Below are positions 17,771-25,215 of a DNA stretch of 59,474 bases, in pieces. The notes under the pieces were generated by a model. It was not told the origin of the DNA, ran no database searches, and saw only the letters and a list, made by a program, of their open reading frames with translations. The translations under genes and the position numbers were made by a program. The stretch spans positions 1 to 59,474 of the forward strand of contig SFND01000019.1 of NCBI GenBank assembly GCA_004554245.1. The letters run 5' to 3'. Each line of letters begins with the position of its first letter. Position 1 is the first letter of the stretch. This DNA comes from Oribacterium sp. (GTDB lineage: Bacteria; Bacillota_A; Clostridia; Lachnospirales; Lachnospiraceae).

Positions 17771-18652
17771 TCAGGAGAGGTATTCATCTGCGCTGTCGTC
17801 GATCGGTGCGAGCTTCATCTGAAGCTTCGCGGCCTGGACGAGGTGCTTCGCAAGGACAGCAGTAGTGACGGTGCCGACACCACCTGGTACCGGGGTAGCG
17901 GCTCCGGCCTTCAGGATGATCTGATCCCAGTCACAGTCGCCGCAGAGATTGCCGGCCTCGTCGACATTGATACCGACGTCGATGACGGTTGCATCCTCCT
18001 TCACATAGCCGCTGCTGATGAACTTCGCCTTACCGATGGCCGCTACCAGAATATCCGCACGGCTGGCCACGGCCTTCAGGTCTTCGGTCTTACTGTGGCA
18101 GACGGTCACAGTCGCATTCTCCTGGAGCAGCAGCATGCTGAGCGGCTTCCCGACCACCATGGAGCGGCCGATGATGCAGACCTCCTTGCCGGCCATCTCG
18201 ATCTGATGGCCCTTCAGGATCTCCACGACGGCCTGGGCCGTACATGGTGCGAAGGCATCCGCATCGCCACGCATGACGCCGGCGACGTTTGTGTCGGTGA
18301 TACCGTCGAGATCCTTCAGCGGATTCATCTTGCGAAGCATCGCTGCCTCGTCGATCTGCTTCGGGAGCGGACGCATCACGAGAATGCCGTGGATCTCCGG
18401 ATCCTGGTTGATGAAGTCGAAGACCTGCTGAAACTCTTCGTTTGATACGTTTTCCGGAAGCTCATAGTCCTTCGCCTCCAGGCCGAAATCCATGAAGCGC
18501 TTCTTGATGCTGCGCTCATAGCTGAGATCGGCCTCCTTGTGGCCGACACGTAGAATCGCCAGCGCCGGCAGGATGCCGTTGTACTGTCCGACGAAGTCCA
18601 GGCACTCGCCCTTGATTTGATCTGCGATGATTTTTCCTCTTAATTCCTGCAT
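17771..18652 (-). CDS. folD: Methylenetetrahydrofolate dehydrogenase (FolD), probably lacking cyclohydrolase activity
   Basis: 293 residues. FolD oxidises 5,10-methylene-THF to methenyl-THF with NAD(P) and, in the usual enzyme, hydrolyses methenyl-THF to 10-formyl-THF. The NADP domain is intact (GRSMVVGKPLSMLLL). Two residues needed for the hydrolase step do not match. The Tyr-x3-Lys motif reads Y45-E-R-S-I49, with lysines one and two places later, and the Gln of VQLPLP is Met93 (VMRPLP). The active-site Asp of DLDG is kept at about 116. A dehydrogenase-only enzyme fits with the FchA-like gene just upstream on the same strand, which could do the second step. This activity call is inferred from an alignment by eye. 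Confidence 0.85.
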   Translation of the reverse strand: MQELRGKIIADQIKGECLDFVGQYNGILPALAILRVGHKEADLSYERSIKKRFMDFGLEAKDYELPENVSNEEFQQVFDFINQDPEIHGILVMRPLPKQIDEAAMLRKMNPLKDLDGITDTNVAGVMRGDADAFAPCTAQAVVEILKGHQIEMAGKEVCIIGRSMVVGKPLSMLLLQENATVTVCHSKTEDLKAVASRADILVAAIGKAKFISSGYVKEDATVIDVGINVDEAGNLCGDCDWDQIILKAGAATPVPGGVGTVTTAVLAKHLVQAAKLQMKLAPIDDSADEYLS

Positions 18653-18773
18653 ATATTCACACTTTCTCTCGTTTTATCTGTTTGATTTTCTTCTATAGAG
18701 TAGCTCGGGACTTCTACGCGGGGCATGCAGCTGTCTGCTATGAAACAGCCTGCAGGGCTCCGGGCCATCTCTC

Positions 18774-19457
18774 TTACGAGAAGTCCACCTTGTTCCGGTC
18801 GATGCGGTCCAGCTCCGGATCGTACTGCGGCTTCACCTTATCCTCGACCGCCTCGTAGATCAGACGACTCTTCGCGCGACCATCCATGAGCAGCTTTCGG
18901 GCGTATTCATTGAGCTCGATCATACGGTTCTGATTCTTCATCATCTTCGTGTTGATGTAGACATTCATCACCGCGCCCTCGAGGGCGGTGCCGAGATAAG
19001 CAGCAGCCACACCGACGTCACTCTGCATGAGCTTCGAGCCATGCGCCTCCAGCTCGCCGAGATAGTCGAGCGCTTCACAGACCCGCTCCATCACCTTGAT
19101 CGGTGTCATGGATGCGGTGCTCAGGCAGGTTTCCAGAGTCGTCTCCTTGAAGTCCTTCTCCTCCGGCGTACTGTCCGGGAGGCCATAGGCCTGACTGAGC
19201 GGCAGGAACACCTTCTCATCCTCGTCGGAGAGCGCCAGGAAGGCCTCACGCAGCTTCGCGAGCCGCGCCTCGATGTCCCGGATGCGCGGCTCAACCTCCG
19301 CATATGTTTTCTTCCCGATGGTGAATGCACAGACCATCATGCCGAGGCTTACACCATAGGCACCGGCCAGCGCACTCGCGCCTCCACCGCCCGGCACGGA
19401 TTCCCGCGCACCTAATCGCTCCAGATATGTCCGAATCGTCGTCTCCCCTGATGTCAT
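18774..19457 (-). CDS. fchA: Cyclodeaminase/cyclohydrolase family protein (FchA-like)
   Basis: 227 residues of the FTCD_C fold, a helical dimer that acts as formimido-THF cyclodeaminase or as methenyl-THF cyclohydrolase. The glycine-rich start SVPGGGGASALAGAYG and the following helix (SLGMMVCAFTIGKKTY) are typical, and the length fits stand-alone FchA. AAGGAA precedes the ATG. It is followed by folD after 121 bases, and a promoter (TTTTCT-17-TATTAT) lies upstream. Because the adjacent FolD lacks cyclohydrolase residues, I favour methenyl-THF cyclohydrolase over histidine degradation; no hut genes are present here. Confidence 0.85.
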   Translation of the reverse strand: MTSGETTIRTYLERLGARESVPGGGGASALAGAYGVSLGMMVCAFTIGKKTYAEVEPRIRDIEARLAKLREAFLALSDEDEKVFLPLSQAYGLPDSTPEEKDFKETTLETCLSTASMTPIKVMERVCEALDYLGELEAHGSKLMQSDVGVAAAYLGTALEGAVMNVYINTKMMKNQNRMIELNEYARKLLMDGRAKSRLIYEAVEDKVKPQYDPELDRIDRNKVDFS

Positions 19458-19492
19458 CGTATGTTCCTTCTTTCTCGTGATTCTTCGATGTC

Positions 19493-19521
19493 ATAATACT
19501 CGATTTTTTCGCAAAAGAAAA
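19493..19521 (-). promoter_or_regulatory. Probable fchA-folD promoter
   Basis: On the minus strand TTTTCT, 17 bases, TATTAT, 36 bases before the fchA ATG. Confidence 0.55.
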
Positions 19522-19530
19522 CCCTGTGAT

Positions 19531-19609
19531 TCAGCAAGGGGCCCCGGCTTGATTTTACACGATCTCTCCGTATGGCATATGTTGCCGGCCCTTCGGGGCC
19601 CCTTGCTGA
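19531..19609 (-). repeat. Half-copy E of the dispersed palindromic repeat (right-arm type)
   Basis: Contains the right-arm motifs (GATCTCTCCGTATGGC, GTTGCCGGCCCTTCGGGG) between perfect 15-bp inverted repeats (TCAGCAAGGGGCCCC / GGGGCCCCTTGCTGA). The right inverted repeat also supplies the -35 box of the thiE promoter. Read on the plus strand it is a right arm; strand is nominal because the unit is palindromic. Confidence 0.7.
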
Positions 19610-19631
19610 GCGTCCTGTCCCGTGCTATAAT
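19603..19631 (+). promoter_or_regulatory. Promoter of the thiE-thiD-thiW-thiM genes
   Basis: TTGCTG, 17 bases, TATAAT, with the TPP riboswitch beginning about 18 bases after the -10. The -35 overlaps repeat half-copy E. Confidence 0.85.
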
Positions 19632-19648
19632 GTCGAAGTTAAATAAAA

Positions 19649-19745
19649 GTACACGGGGGTGTCGGTCAGAACCGGCTGAGATGGGAACTGTGCGTTCCGG
19701 ACCCTGGAAACCTGATTTGGATCATGCCAACGTAGGGAGATGGGC
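19649..19745 (+). promoter_or_regulatory. TPP riboswitch (thi box) upstream of thiE
   Basis: Shows the conserved blocks in order: ACGGGGGTGTC, GGCTGAGATG, ACCCTGGAAACCTGATTTGG, ATCATGCCAACGTAGGGA. It is followed by a terminator at 19764-19791, so thiamine pyrophosphate probably causes early termination of the thi transcript. Confidence 0.95.
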
Positions 19746-19763
19746 TTTTTGCACGCGTATTCC

Positions 19764-19791
19764 AGGCTGTCCGATCGGGCAGCCTTTTTTG
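19764..19791 (+). terminator. Terminator of the TPP riboswitch expression platform
   Basis: AGGCTG pairs with CAGCCT, then six T, 25 bases before the thiE start. Confidence 0.85.
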
Positions 19792-19816
19792 TTTGTGATT
19801 TGAAAGAAACACAATT

Positions 19817-20473
19817 ATGAATAGAGATTTACTTCGATTATATGCGATCACCGATCGGCACTGCCTGAAGCAGTCTTCGACCTCCGAAACAGAGGCACTG
19901 GCCATGGCTGTCGAGCAGGCGATCCTCGGTGGTGCGACCATGGTGCAGTTCCGTGAAAAGGAACTTACGGGCGCGCGGCTCGAGCAGGACGCGCGGGCCG
20001 TACAGGCGGTCTGCCGGAAGCATGGGGTACCGTTCATCATGAACAACGATGTCGACCTCGCGCAGAAGCTGGACGCCGACGGCGTGCATGTCGGGCAGAG
20101 TGATCTGCCGGCGGCGGAAGCCCGTCGTCGCCTCGGTCCGGCGAAGATCATCGGCGTAACCGCGCGGACGGTGGCGGAGGCGCAGGCAGCGGAAGCGGCC
20201 GGCGCGGATTACCTCGGCTCCGGCGCGGTGTTCGGCACGAGCACGAAGCTCGATGCGAAGACGATGCCGCTCGAGACCTTCCGGGTCATCACGGCGTCGG
20301 TTCAGATTCCGGTCGTGGCCATCGGCGGGATCAGTGCGGCCAATGCAGGCGCCCTGAAAGCCCATGGCGCTGCGGGACTCGCCGTCGTCAGCAGTCTCTT
20401 CGGCGCAGCGGACATCACGGAAGCGGCGCGGACGCTGCGGGCGATCGCAGATGACATCGTCACCGATCGGTGA
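19817..20473 (+). CDS. thiE: Thiamine-phosphate synthase
   Basis: 218 residues. It couples hydroxymethylpyrimidine diphosphate with thiazole phosphate to give thiamine phosphate. It is a TIM barrel with the family blocks QFREKE, MNNDVDLA, DGVHVGQSDLP, GVTARTVAEA, YLGSGAVFGTSTK, and the phosphate-binding end AIGGISAANAGA. GAAAGAAA precedes the ATG. It is the first gene behind the TPP riboswitch and is followed by thiD, thiW and thiM on the same strand. Confidence 0.96.
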   Translation: MNRDLLRLYAITDRHCLKQSSTSETEALAMAVEQAILGGATMVQFREKELTGARLEQDARAVQAVCRKHGVPFIMNNDVDLAQKLDADGVHVGQSDLPAAEARRRLGPAKIIGVTARTVAEAQAAEAAGADYLGSGAVFGTSTKLDAKTMPLETFRVITASVQIPVVAIGGISAANAGALKAHGAAGLAVVSSLFGAADITEAARTLRAIADDIVTDR

Positions 20474-20668
20474 CGAGGCGTCCGACAGAAGAGCAGCGGT
20501 TTCGCTTTCTGACTGGAAGAATGTCTGATCTCTGCATGGACAGTGGCAGACGTTCCGACGGACACTTTTAACGGTTTGACCGCGCTAAGCGTTCAAATAC
20601 ATCACAGCGGCAGGTTGGGGGCACCACCTCAGGTCGCTATACAAAATTAATGCGTGTGGAGGAGTACT

Positions 20669-21472
20669 ATGTATACAGCATTAACAATCGCAGGAAGTGA
20701 CTCCTGTGGAGGCGCCGGCATCCAGGCAGATATCAAGACAATGCTCGCAAATCATGTGTATGCGATGAGCGCGATTACGGCATTGACTGCCCAGAATACG
20801 ACCGGTGTAAAGAGTATCATGGAGTCGACGCCTGATTTCCTGAAGGATCAGCTCGATATGATTTTTACGGATATCTATCCGGATGCAGTGAAAACGGGAA
20901 TGGTTTCCTCTGGTAGCCTCATCGAGGTAATCGCAGAAAGACTCACATTCTACAAGGCCAGAAACATCGTGGTGGACCCGGTGATGATCGCCACCAGCGG
21001 GGCGAAGCTGATCAGTGACGACGCGGTCGATACACTGAAGTCGAAGCTGCTGCCGCTTGCGACGGTGATCACACCGAACATTCCGGAGAGTGAGGTGCTG
21101 TCCGGGATGACGATTCGCAGTTCCGCGGATATGGTGGAAGCGGCGAAGCGGATCCACGCAGCGTTCGGCTGTGCCGTGCTTACGAAGGGCGGCCACAGCC
21201 TGGACGATGCGAATGATGTGCTCGTGCATGGAGAGCAGGTGACCTGGTTCCACGGCAGACGAATCGAGAATTCGAACACGCACGGAACCGGTTGCACGCT
21301 GTCCTCAGCGATCGCGTCGAATCTGGCCAAGGGATATGATCTCGAAACATCCGTACAGTACGCGAAGAACTATATCTCCGGCGCACTGAATGCGATGCTG
21401 GATCTCGGAAAGGGCAGCGGTCCGATGGACCACGGCTTCAGGATCCAGGGCGATTATTCGGCATCTGTCTGA
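20669..21472 (+). CDS. thiD: Hydroxymethylpyrimidine (phosphate) kinase
   Basis: 267 residues. It phosphorylates hydroxymethylpyrimidine and its monophosphate to feed ThiE. Ribokinase-like signatures are present: TIAGSDSCGGAGIQADIKT at the start and HGTGCTLSSAIA near the end, with the catalytic region intact. The ATG at 20669 is preceded by GGAGGAG; the in-frame GTG at 20654 overlaps that site. The 195-base gap to thiE has no recognisable motif beyond short inverted repeats, and I see no second riboswitch there. Confidence 0.95.
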   Translation: MYTALTIAGSDSCGGAGIQADIKTMLANHVYAMSAITALTAQNTTGVKSIMESTPDFLKDQLDMIFTDIYPDAVKTGMVSSGSLIEVIAERLTFYKARNIVVDPVMIATSGAKLISDDAVDTLKSKLLPLATVITPNIPESEVLSGMTIRSSADMVEAAKRIHAAFGCAVLTKGGHSLDDANDVLVHGEQVTWFHGRRIENSNTHGTGCTLSSAIASNLAKGYDLETSVQYAKNYISGALNAMLDLGKGSGPMDHGFRIQGDYSASV

Positions 21473-21614
21473 GCCGCTGACCCGCGAAGCAGCAAAACGA
21501 CCTTGGTGGAGGTCCGGCTGCAGGCGGTCAGATCTCAGGCAGTTAAGAACACGGCCTCGTAAGGCGGTGAGGTGAACCTTCCTTCGGCGATGCTTAGATT
21601 GTAAAAGGAGATTC

Positions 21615-22163
21615 ATGATGCGTAACGAAAATTCTGCTGCGGCAAGCGTAGCAACCACAAGTGTAAACACGAAGAAGCTGGCCCTCGCGGCTGTATTTGC
21701 CGCCATCGCGGTGGTTGGCTCGACCTTTTCTGTGCCGGTTTTCGGCTCGAAGTGTGCGCCGGTACAGCACCTCGTCAATGTGCTGTGCGCGGTATTTCTC
21801 GGCCCGGCCTACGGCGTGGCAGCGGCGTTCATCGCCAGTGTCATCCGAAATCTGATGGGCCTCGGCTCGTTGCTTGCGTTCCCGGGCTCCATGTGCGGTG
21901 CCTTCCTGTCTGGCTATCTTTATAAGAAGCTTCGGAAGCTTCCGGCAGCCTATGTCGGCGAGATCTTCGGCACCGGCATCATCGGTGGCATCCTGTCCTA
22001 CCCGATCGCAGCCTTCATCATGGGCAACACGAAGGCGGCCGTCTTCACCTTCGTCGTTCCGTTCCTGGTGAGCACCTGCGGCGGTACCCTGATCGCGGTG
22101 ATCATCACCGTAGCGCTGAGCCAGACCGGCTTCCTCGAGCGTGCGAAGGAAATGCTGAAGTGA
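21615..22163 (+). CDS. thiW: ThiW, ECF transporter S component for the thiazole precursor
   Basis: 182 residues with a 20-residue polar start and five or six membrane segments from about residue 22. ThiW is the substrate-binding membrane component of an energy-coupling-factor transporter and is predicted to import hydroxyethylthiazole. Family features include LAAVFAAIAVVGSTFSVPVFG, KCAPVQHLVNVLCAVFLGP and LLAFPGSMCGAFLSGYLYKK. The A and T energizing subunits are not in the window and must be shared. It lies between thiD and thiM, the kinase for the same substrate, which supports the assignment. AAAGGAG precedes two adjacent ATG codons (21615, 21618). Confidence 0.93.
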   Translation: MMRNENSAAASVATTSVNTKKLALAAVFAAIAVVGSTFSVPVFGSKCAPVQHLVNVLCAVFLGPAYGVAAAFIASVIRNLMGLGSLLAFPGSMCGAFLSGYLYKKLRKLPAAYVGEIFGTGIIGGILSYPIAAFIMGNTKAAVFTFVVPFLVSTCGGTLIAVIITVALSQTGFLERAKEMLK

Positions 22164-22173
22164 GGATGTGAAA

Positions 22174-23016
22174 ATGAGCGACGAGCGCTTTCAATATCAG
22201 ATATATACATGGATGGACGCGATTCAGCGCACCGCGCCCCTCGTGCACTCCATCACGAATTATGTGACGGTCAACGACTGCGCGAACGCCCTGCTTGCGA
22301 TCGGTGCGCGCCCGGTCATGTCGCATGATCCGCGGGAGGCGGCGGAAATCACCCGCGGCAGTCAGGCGCTGGAGCTGAACCTCGGCGCCACGGAATACCT
22401 CGATGCGATGTTCCTGAGCGGACAGGCGGCGCGGGAAAAGGGCATCCCGCGGGTCATCGATCCCGTGGGGATCTCCGGCTCGACCTTTCGACGCGAAGCG
22501 CTCCACCGTATGCTCTCTGAGCTGCAGCCGACGGCTATCCGTGGAAACTACTCGGAGATCCACGCACTCCTCGCCGGTACAGACACCGGCACAGGCGTGG
22601 ATGCGGTCGTTGATGCAGCGCATCCGGCACTTTCCAGGGACGCATTGGCACACGGGATGCAGAACTACCTCCGTACGCTTGCGTTTCCGATGATCCTCGT
22701 GGCATCCGGCCGGGAGGACATCGTCGCTTCACGGGATGCGCTCTGCTTCGTGAAGAATGGCAGTCCGCGTATGTCGCGTGTGACCGGCACCGGCTGCATG
22801 GCGACCGAACTGCTCGCTGCCTTCCTGGCGGTGGCATCCGGCGAGGCGGCCTTCCACGCGGCGGTAGTCGCTACCGCATTTATGGGCATCGTCGGTGAAA
22901 TCGCAGAGGAGACGGCCCCACGCGGCAGTGGAAGCTACCACATCGCACTCATCGACGCACTGTCGACCATGACCGCAGAGGATATTGCTGGCAGGATTTC
23001 AGTCGGAGAAGCCTGA
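22174..23016 (+). CDS. thiM: Hydroxyethylthiazole kinase
   Basis: 280 residues. It phosphorylates the thiazole alcohol imported by ThiW, giving the second substrate of ThiE. The family blocks PLVHSITNYVTVNDCANALL, ARPVMSHDP, VIDPVGISGSTFR, GNYSEI and GTGCMATELLAAF are all present. I start at the ATG of 22174, with GAGG eight bases upstream, not at the GTG of 22168. It begins ten bases after thiW and ends before a strong terminator that closes the thi operon. With thiE and thiD it makes a full salvage route; thiC and thiG are not seen. Confidence 0.95.
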   Translation: MSDERFQYQIYTWMDAIQRTAPLVHSITNYVTVNDCANALLAIGARPVMSHDPREAAEITRGSQALELNLGATEYLDAMFLSGQAAREKGIPRVIDPVGISGSTFRREALHRMLSELQPTAIRGNYSEIHALLAGTDTGTGVDAVVDAAHPALSRDALAHGMQNYLRTLAFPMILVASGREDIVASRDALCFVKNGSPRMSRVTGTGCMATELLAAFLAVASGEAAFHAAVVATAFMGIVGEIAEETAPRGSGSYHIALIDALSTMTAEDIAGRISVGEA

Positions 23017-23033
23017 TCTGGCCCCGAGTGATA

Positions 23034-23067
23034 AAGAAAAAACTCGCCTTCGGGCGAGTTTTTTTGT
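23034..23067 (+). terminator. Terminator of the thiE-D-W-M operon
   Basis: AACTCGCC, a short TTCG-type loop, GGCGAGTT, then seven T. Confidence 0.92.
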
Positions 23068-23291
23068 GACGGAATGCATATCTGAGATTTATTAAAAGCA
23101 TGGACAGGCGCCGATTTTTGATGGCTTCTTGTATTTCTTCGGCGGTTCGTGTAGAATCAGTGTATCTGACAAATAGGTGTCGATCACGGGCAGATTTCTT
23201 CTGTCCGGTTCTCAAAATTTAAAACTTCATAATGCACGCATGGCATCACCATGCGTGCAGAAGCTGCGTCTTCGGCTGGATAAAACTGCAA

Positions 23292-23323
23292 AGAAAAAAG
23301 AGCGCCGCGGTATGCGACACTCT
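23292..23323 (-). terminator. Terminator of thiT
   Basis: On the minus strand AGAGTGTCGC pairs with GCGGCGCTCT (two G-T pairs), followed by six T. Confidence 0.8.
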
Positions 23324-23336
23324 TTATCGTGGACTA

Positions 23337-23418
23337 TATATACGGCGTAAAGGCCTTGGATAGAACAGCACATCCGTCGGCCGGTCGATCCGTACTTTAT
23401 ATACGGTGTAAAGGCCTT
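23337..23418. repeat. Two direct repeats of about 20 bp, 61 bp apart
   Basis: TATATACGGYGTAAAGGCCT occurs at 23337 and 23398 with one C/T difference, inside the thiT 3' untranslated region. Confidence 0.75.
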
Positions 23419-23497
23419 TAAAGATATCCCGCAGAGGAATTTCTGTGCTGCATGAAGTCGGGTGAACCGATGATGGATAAGCAGAACAGGATACGTG

Positions 23498-24031
23498 TCA
23501 CTGCAGTGCACTGCGCTTCGTGCGCTGGATGGCAGTGGACATCGCCGGGATCGAAAGGATGATCAGGGTGATGACCGCCTCTGCACCGATGTAGATGAGA
23601 TTATAGACCGCAGAGTAGGCTGCCGGATTCCAGCCCTCCCAGGCATACTCACCGAAGAATACCCAGCCGCTCAGAAAGGCGAAGACGTATCTTCCGATGC
23701 AGGCAGCGATGTAGCCGAGGCGAAGACCGTTCTTATGGCTTGCGAAGAAACCGGAAATACCGAATGCACCGAAGGCGAACACATAATCGAGGATCGCCTG
23801 TACCGGTGTCAGTACGTATGGGTCAATGATGAACTGCAGGATACCATAGGCTACACCCGCCGCGATGCCGATCGCCGGACCGAAAAAGAAGCCAGGCAGC
23901 ATCGCGAAGAGCATCGAGCACAGGGTGATGGAGCCACCGGTCGGGAACTCAAACACCTTGATCATCGAGGTGACCGTCGCAAGTGCGATGCATACCGCAC
24001 AGTAAACCAGAACCTTGACATTTTTTGACAT
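23498..24031 (-). CDS. thiT: ThiT, ECF transporter S component for thiamine
   Basis: 177 residues with six membrane segments. ThiT (YuaJ) is the thiamine-binding membrane component of an ECF transporter. Family hallmarks are IKVFEFPTGGSITLCSMLF in the first half and YILDPVQAILDY-type loop (here PYVLTPVQAILDYVFAFG, cited in part), the Trp/Tyr-rich loop GWNPAAYSAVYN, and the length. The start at 24031 has a perfect AAAGGAGG site; the ORF upstream of it has none. A TPP riboswitch and a perfect-hexamer promoter precede it, so it is switched off by TPP independently of the convergent thiE-D-W-M operon. Confidence 0.95.
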   Translation of the reverse strand: MSKNVKVLVYCAVCIALATVTSMIKVFEFPTGGSITLCSMLFAMLPGFFFGPAIGIAAGVAYGILQFIIDPYVLTPVQAILDYVFAFGAFGISGFFASHKNGLRLGYIAACIGRYVFAFLSGWVFFGEYAWEGWNPAAYSAVYNLIYIGAEAVITLIILSIPAMSTAIQRTKRSALQ

Positions 24032-24111
24032 AAAAAAACCTCCTTTGAATCGCACGGATCATCCGTGACTTGGCCAGGAGGGGCAGAATATAGACAGCAG
24101 AAAAATGCTGT

Positions 24112-24196
24112 CATGCTTCCCTACGCAGGTACTGACCTGATCAGGTGAGAAGGGTTGGTTCTATGAAGAATCCTCTCAGCATAAGCGCCCCTAGCA
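24112..24196 (-). promoter_or_regulatory. TPP riboswitch upstream of thiT
   Basis: On the minus strand the blocks appear in order: TAGGGGCGC, GCTGAGAGG, ACCCTTCTCACCTGATCAGG, GTACCTGCGTAGGGAAG. A GACAGC/GCTGTC hairpin without a T-run separates it from the thiT ribosome site, so control may act on translation. Confidence 0.94.
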
Positions 24197-24206
24197 ATCA
24201 AGCACC

Positions 24207-24234
24207 ATTATAAAACAGAGGAAAGTCATGTCAA
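24207..24234 (-). promoter_or_regulatory. thiT promoter
   Basis: TTGACA, 16 bases, TATAAT: both hexamers match the sigma-A consensus. The riboswitch begins directly downstream. Confidence 0.9.
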
Positions 24235-24284
24235 TAGCGGATATGCACGATCAAACGACGAAGATGTAGAAGTTTGTAACAGTT

Positions 24285-24335
24285 CCGGCAGGGGCCTGGA
24301 GGGGCGGTAACATGAAGATTTCGGCAACATTGCCC
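24285..24335 (+). repeat. Degenerate remnant F of the dispersed palindromic repeat
   Basis: GGCAGGGGCCTGGAGGGGCG followed by GTAACATGAAG resembles the start of a left arm. GGCAACATTGCC follows. It is short and diverged. Confidence 0.45.
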
Positions 24336-24414
24336 AGACAGTGGGATTAACGAAAGGACGTTGTGGGAGGAGGACAGCGTGTCTTTGAAATGTGGAAAAC
24401 AGAAAGGAACAGAG

Positions 24415-25062
24415 ATGGGAAATTATCCGCTGACTGCGAAAGAGCAGCATAAACGAAAAGAAAAACTGGCAAAAATCCGCCAGACCGTGATGATCATCCT
24501 TATGGCAATCGCCGGCCTCTATTATATGACCGTTGAGCGTGGCCAGGTGACGAATGCAGCGATCATGACGAACGTGGACGAATCAACAGTGAAAACAAAT
24601 AGAAATCAAGATAAAGAAGTACAGGAAACGAAGTTCAAAATCGAGAGCTATCTACAGCCGGAGACGACAGACGATGAAACATGCCAGACCATCCTACAGG
24701 AAATTGAAACGCCGATGGAAAGCCAGGTGGAATCGACAGAAAAAACTTTGCCTGATGCAAACCAGATCACGCAGATCATACCGAGCACTGCTGTGAACGT
24801 AACAGATGCTTCGATGATGGTAACGCAGACGGAATCGGCCGCTGATCCAACGGTGGTGCCGGTTGAAGACAAACGCGTGAACCTGAACACCGCCACTCTG
24901 GAAGAACTCGACGCACTCCCCGGCGTCGGCCCCTCCACTGCCAAAAACATCATCGCTTACCGCGAAACCCACGGCGGTTTCGCCGCTCCGGAAGAAATCA
25001 TGAACGTGAAACGGATCGGCGAGAAGACCTTTGATAAGCTGAAGGCACATATTACTGTTTAA
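24415..25062 (+). CDS. comEA: ComEA-like helix-hairpin-helix DNA-binding protein
   Basis: 215 residues. A positively charged start is followed by one membrane anchor (about 22-40), a polar linker of about 110 residues rich in Thr, Glu and Gln, and a C-terminal ComEA domain (about 155-215). The domain has two helix-hairpin-helix motifs: VNLNTATLEELDALPGVG and FAAPEEIMNVKRIGEKTFDKL. ComEA binds incoming DNA outside the membrane during transformation. The linker is longer than in short ComEA proteins. I start at the ATG of 24415, with AAAGGA eight bases upstream. comEC does not follow here. The type IV pilus ATPase genes near the window end would fit a DNA-uptake role. Confidence 0.85.
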   Translation: MGNYPLTAKEQHKRKEKLAKIRQTVMIILMAIAGLYYMTVERGQVTNAAIMTNVDESTVKTNRNQDKEVQETKFKIESYLQPETTDDETCQTILQEIETPMESQVESTEKTLPDANQITQIIPSTAVNVTDASMMVTQTESAADPTVVPVEDKRVNLNTATLEELDALPGVGPSTAKNIIAYRETHGGFAAPEEIMNVKRIGEKTFDKLKAHITV

Positions 25063-25101
25063 AATCATATAAAACTGCTACAATCGAGATAAGTTGACAG
25101 G

Positions 25102-25137
25102 ATGCATAAAATATGTTTTTACATTGGTTTTATGCAT
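25102..25137 (+). promoter_or_regulatory. Perfect 10-bp inverted repeat at the asp23-operon promoter (possible operator)
   Basis: ATGCATAAAA at 25102-25111 and TTTTATGCAT at 25128-25137 are perfect reverse complements. The right half overlaps the likely -35 box. Confidence 0.55.
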
Positions 25138-25152
25138 GTTTTGTGGTATCAT
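25124..25152 (+). promoter_or_regulatory. Probable promoter of the asp23-nusB-xseAB operon
   Basis: TTGGTT, 17 bases, TATCAT, about 64 bases before the asp23 start. Confidence 0.5.
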
Positions 25153-25215
25153 GTTCCCATAGTTTAGTCTTAATTCTCGGATTATGCCCGGGTGCAGTAC
25201 ATACGGAGGTTCTAT

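Larger units (their letters stand above)
23067..23497. other. Gene-free region between thiM and thiT, with hairpins and a 20-bp direct repeat
   Basis: No convincing gene. A promoter-like pair, TTGTAT-17-TAGAAT, lies near 23129-23158 on the plus strand with no ORF behind it. A perfect 10-bp hairpin (GCACGCATGG / CCATGCGTGC) is at 23233-23257. Two copies of TATATACGGYGTAAAGGCCT lie at 23337 and 23398. Together these could be a small plus-strand RNA of about 165 bases ending at the hairpin near 23300, but this is speculative. Confidence 0.4.
24032..24414. other. Intergenic region: thiT leader and promoter, repeat remnant, comEA leader
   Basis: 383 bases. The left part is the thiT riboswitch and promoter (24112-24234, minus strand). 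A degenerate repeat remnant (copy F) lies at about 24285-24335. The rest is the upstream DNA of the ComEA-like gene without a clear promoter. Confidence 0.7.

Noticed and set aside
20474..20668. A further TPP riboswitch before thiD
   Set aside because: The CTGAGA and CCTGAT blocks are absent; only weak inverted repeats are seen.
23227..23511. 94-residue minus-strand ORF after thiT
   Set aside because: It runs through the thiT terminator and includes the direct repeats; no ribosome site.
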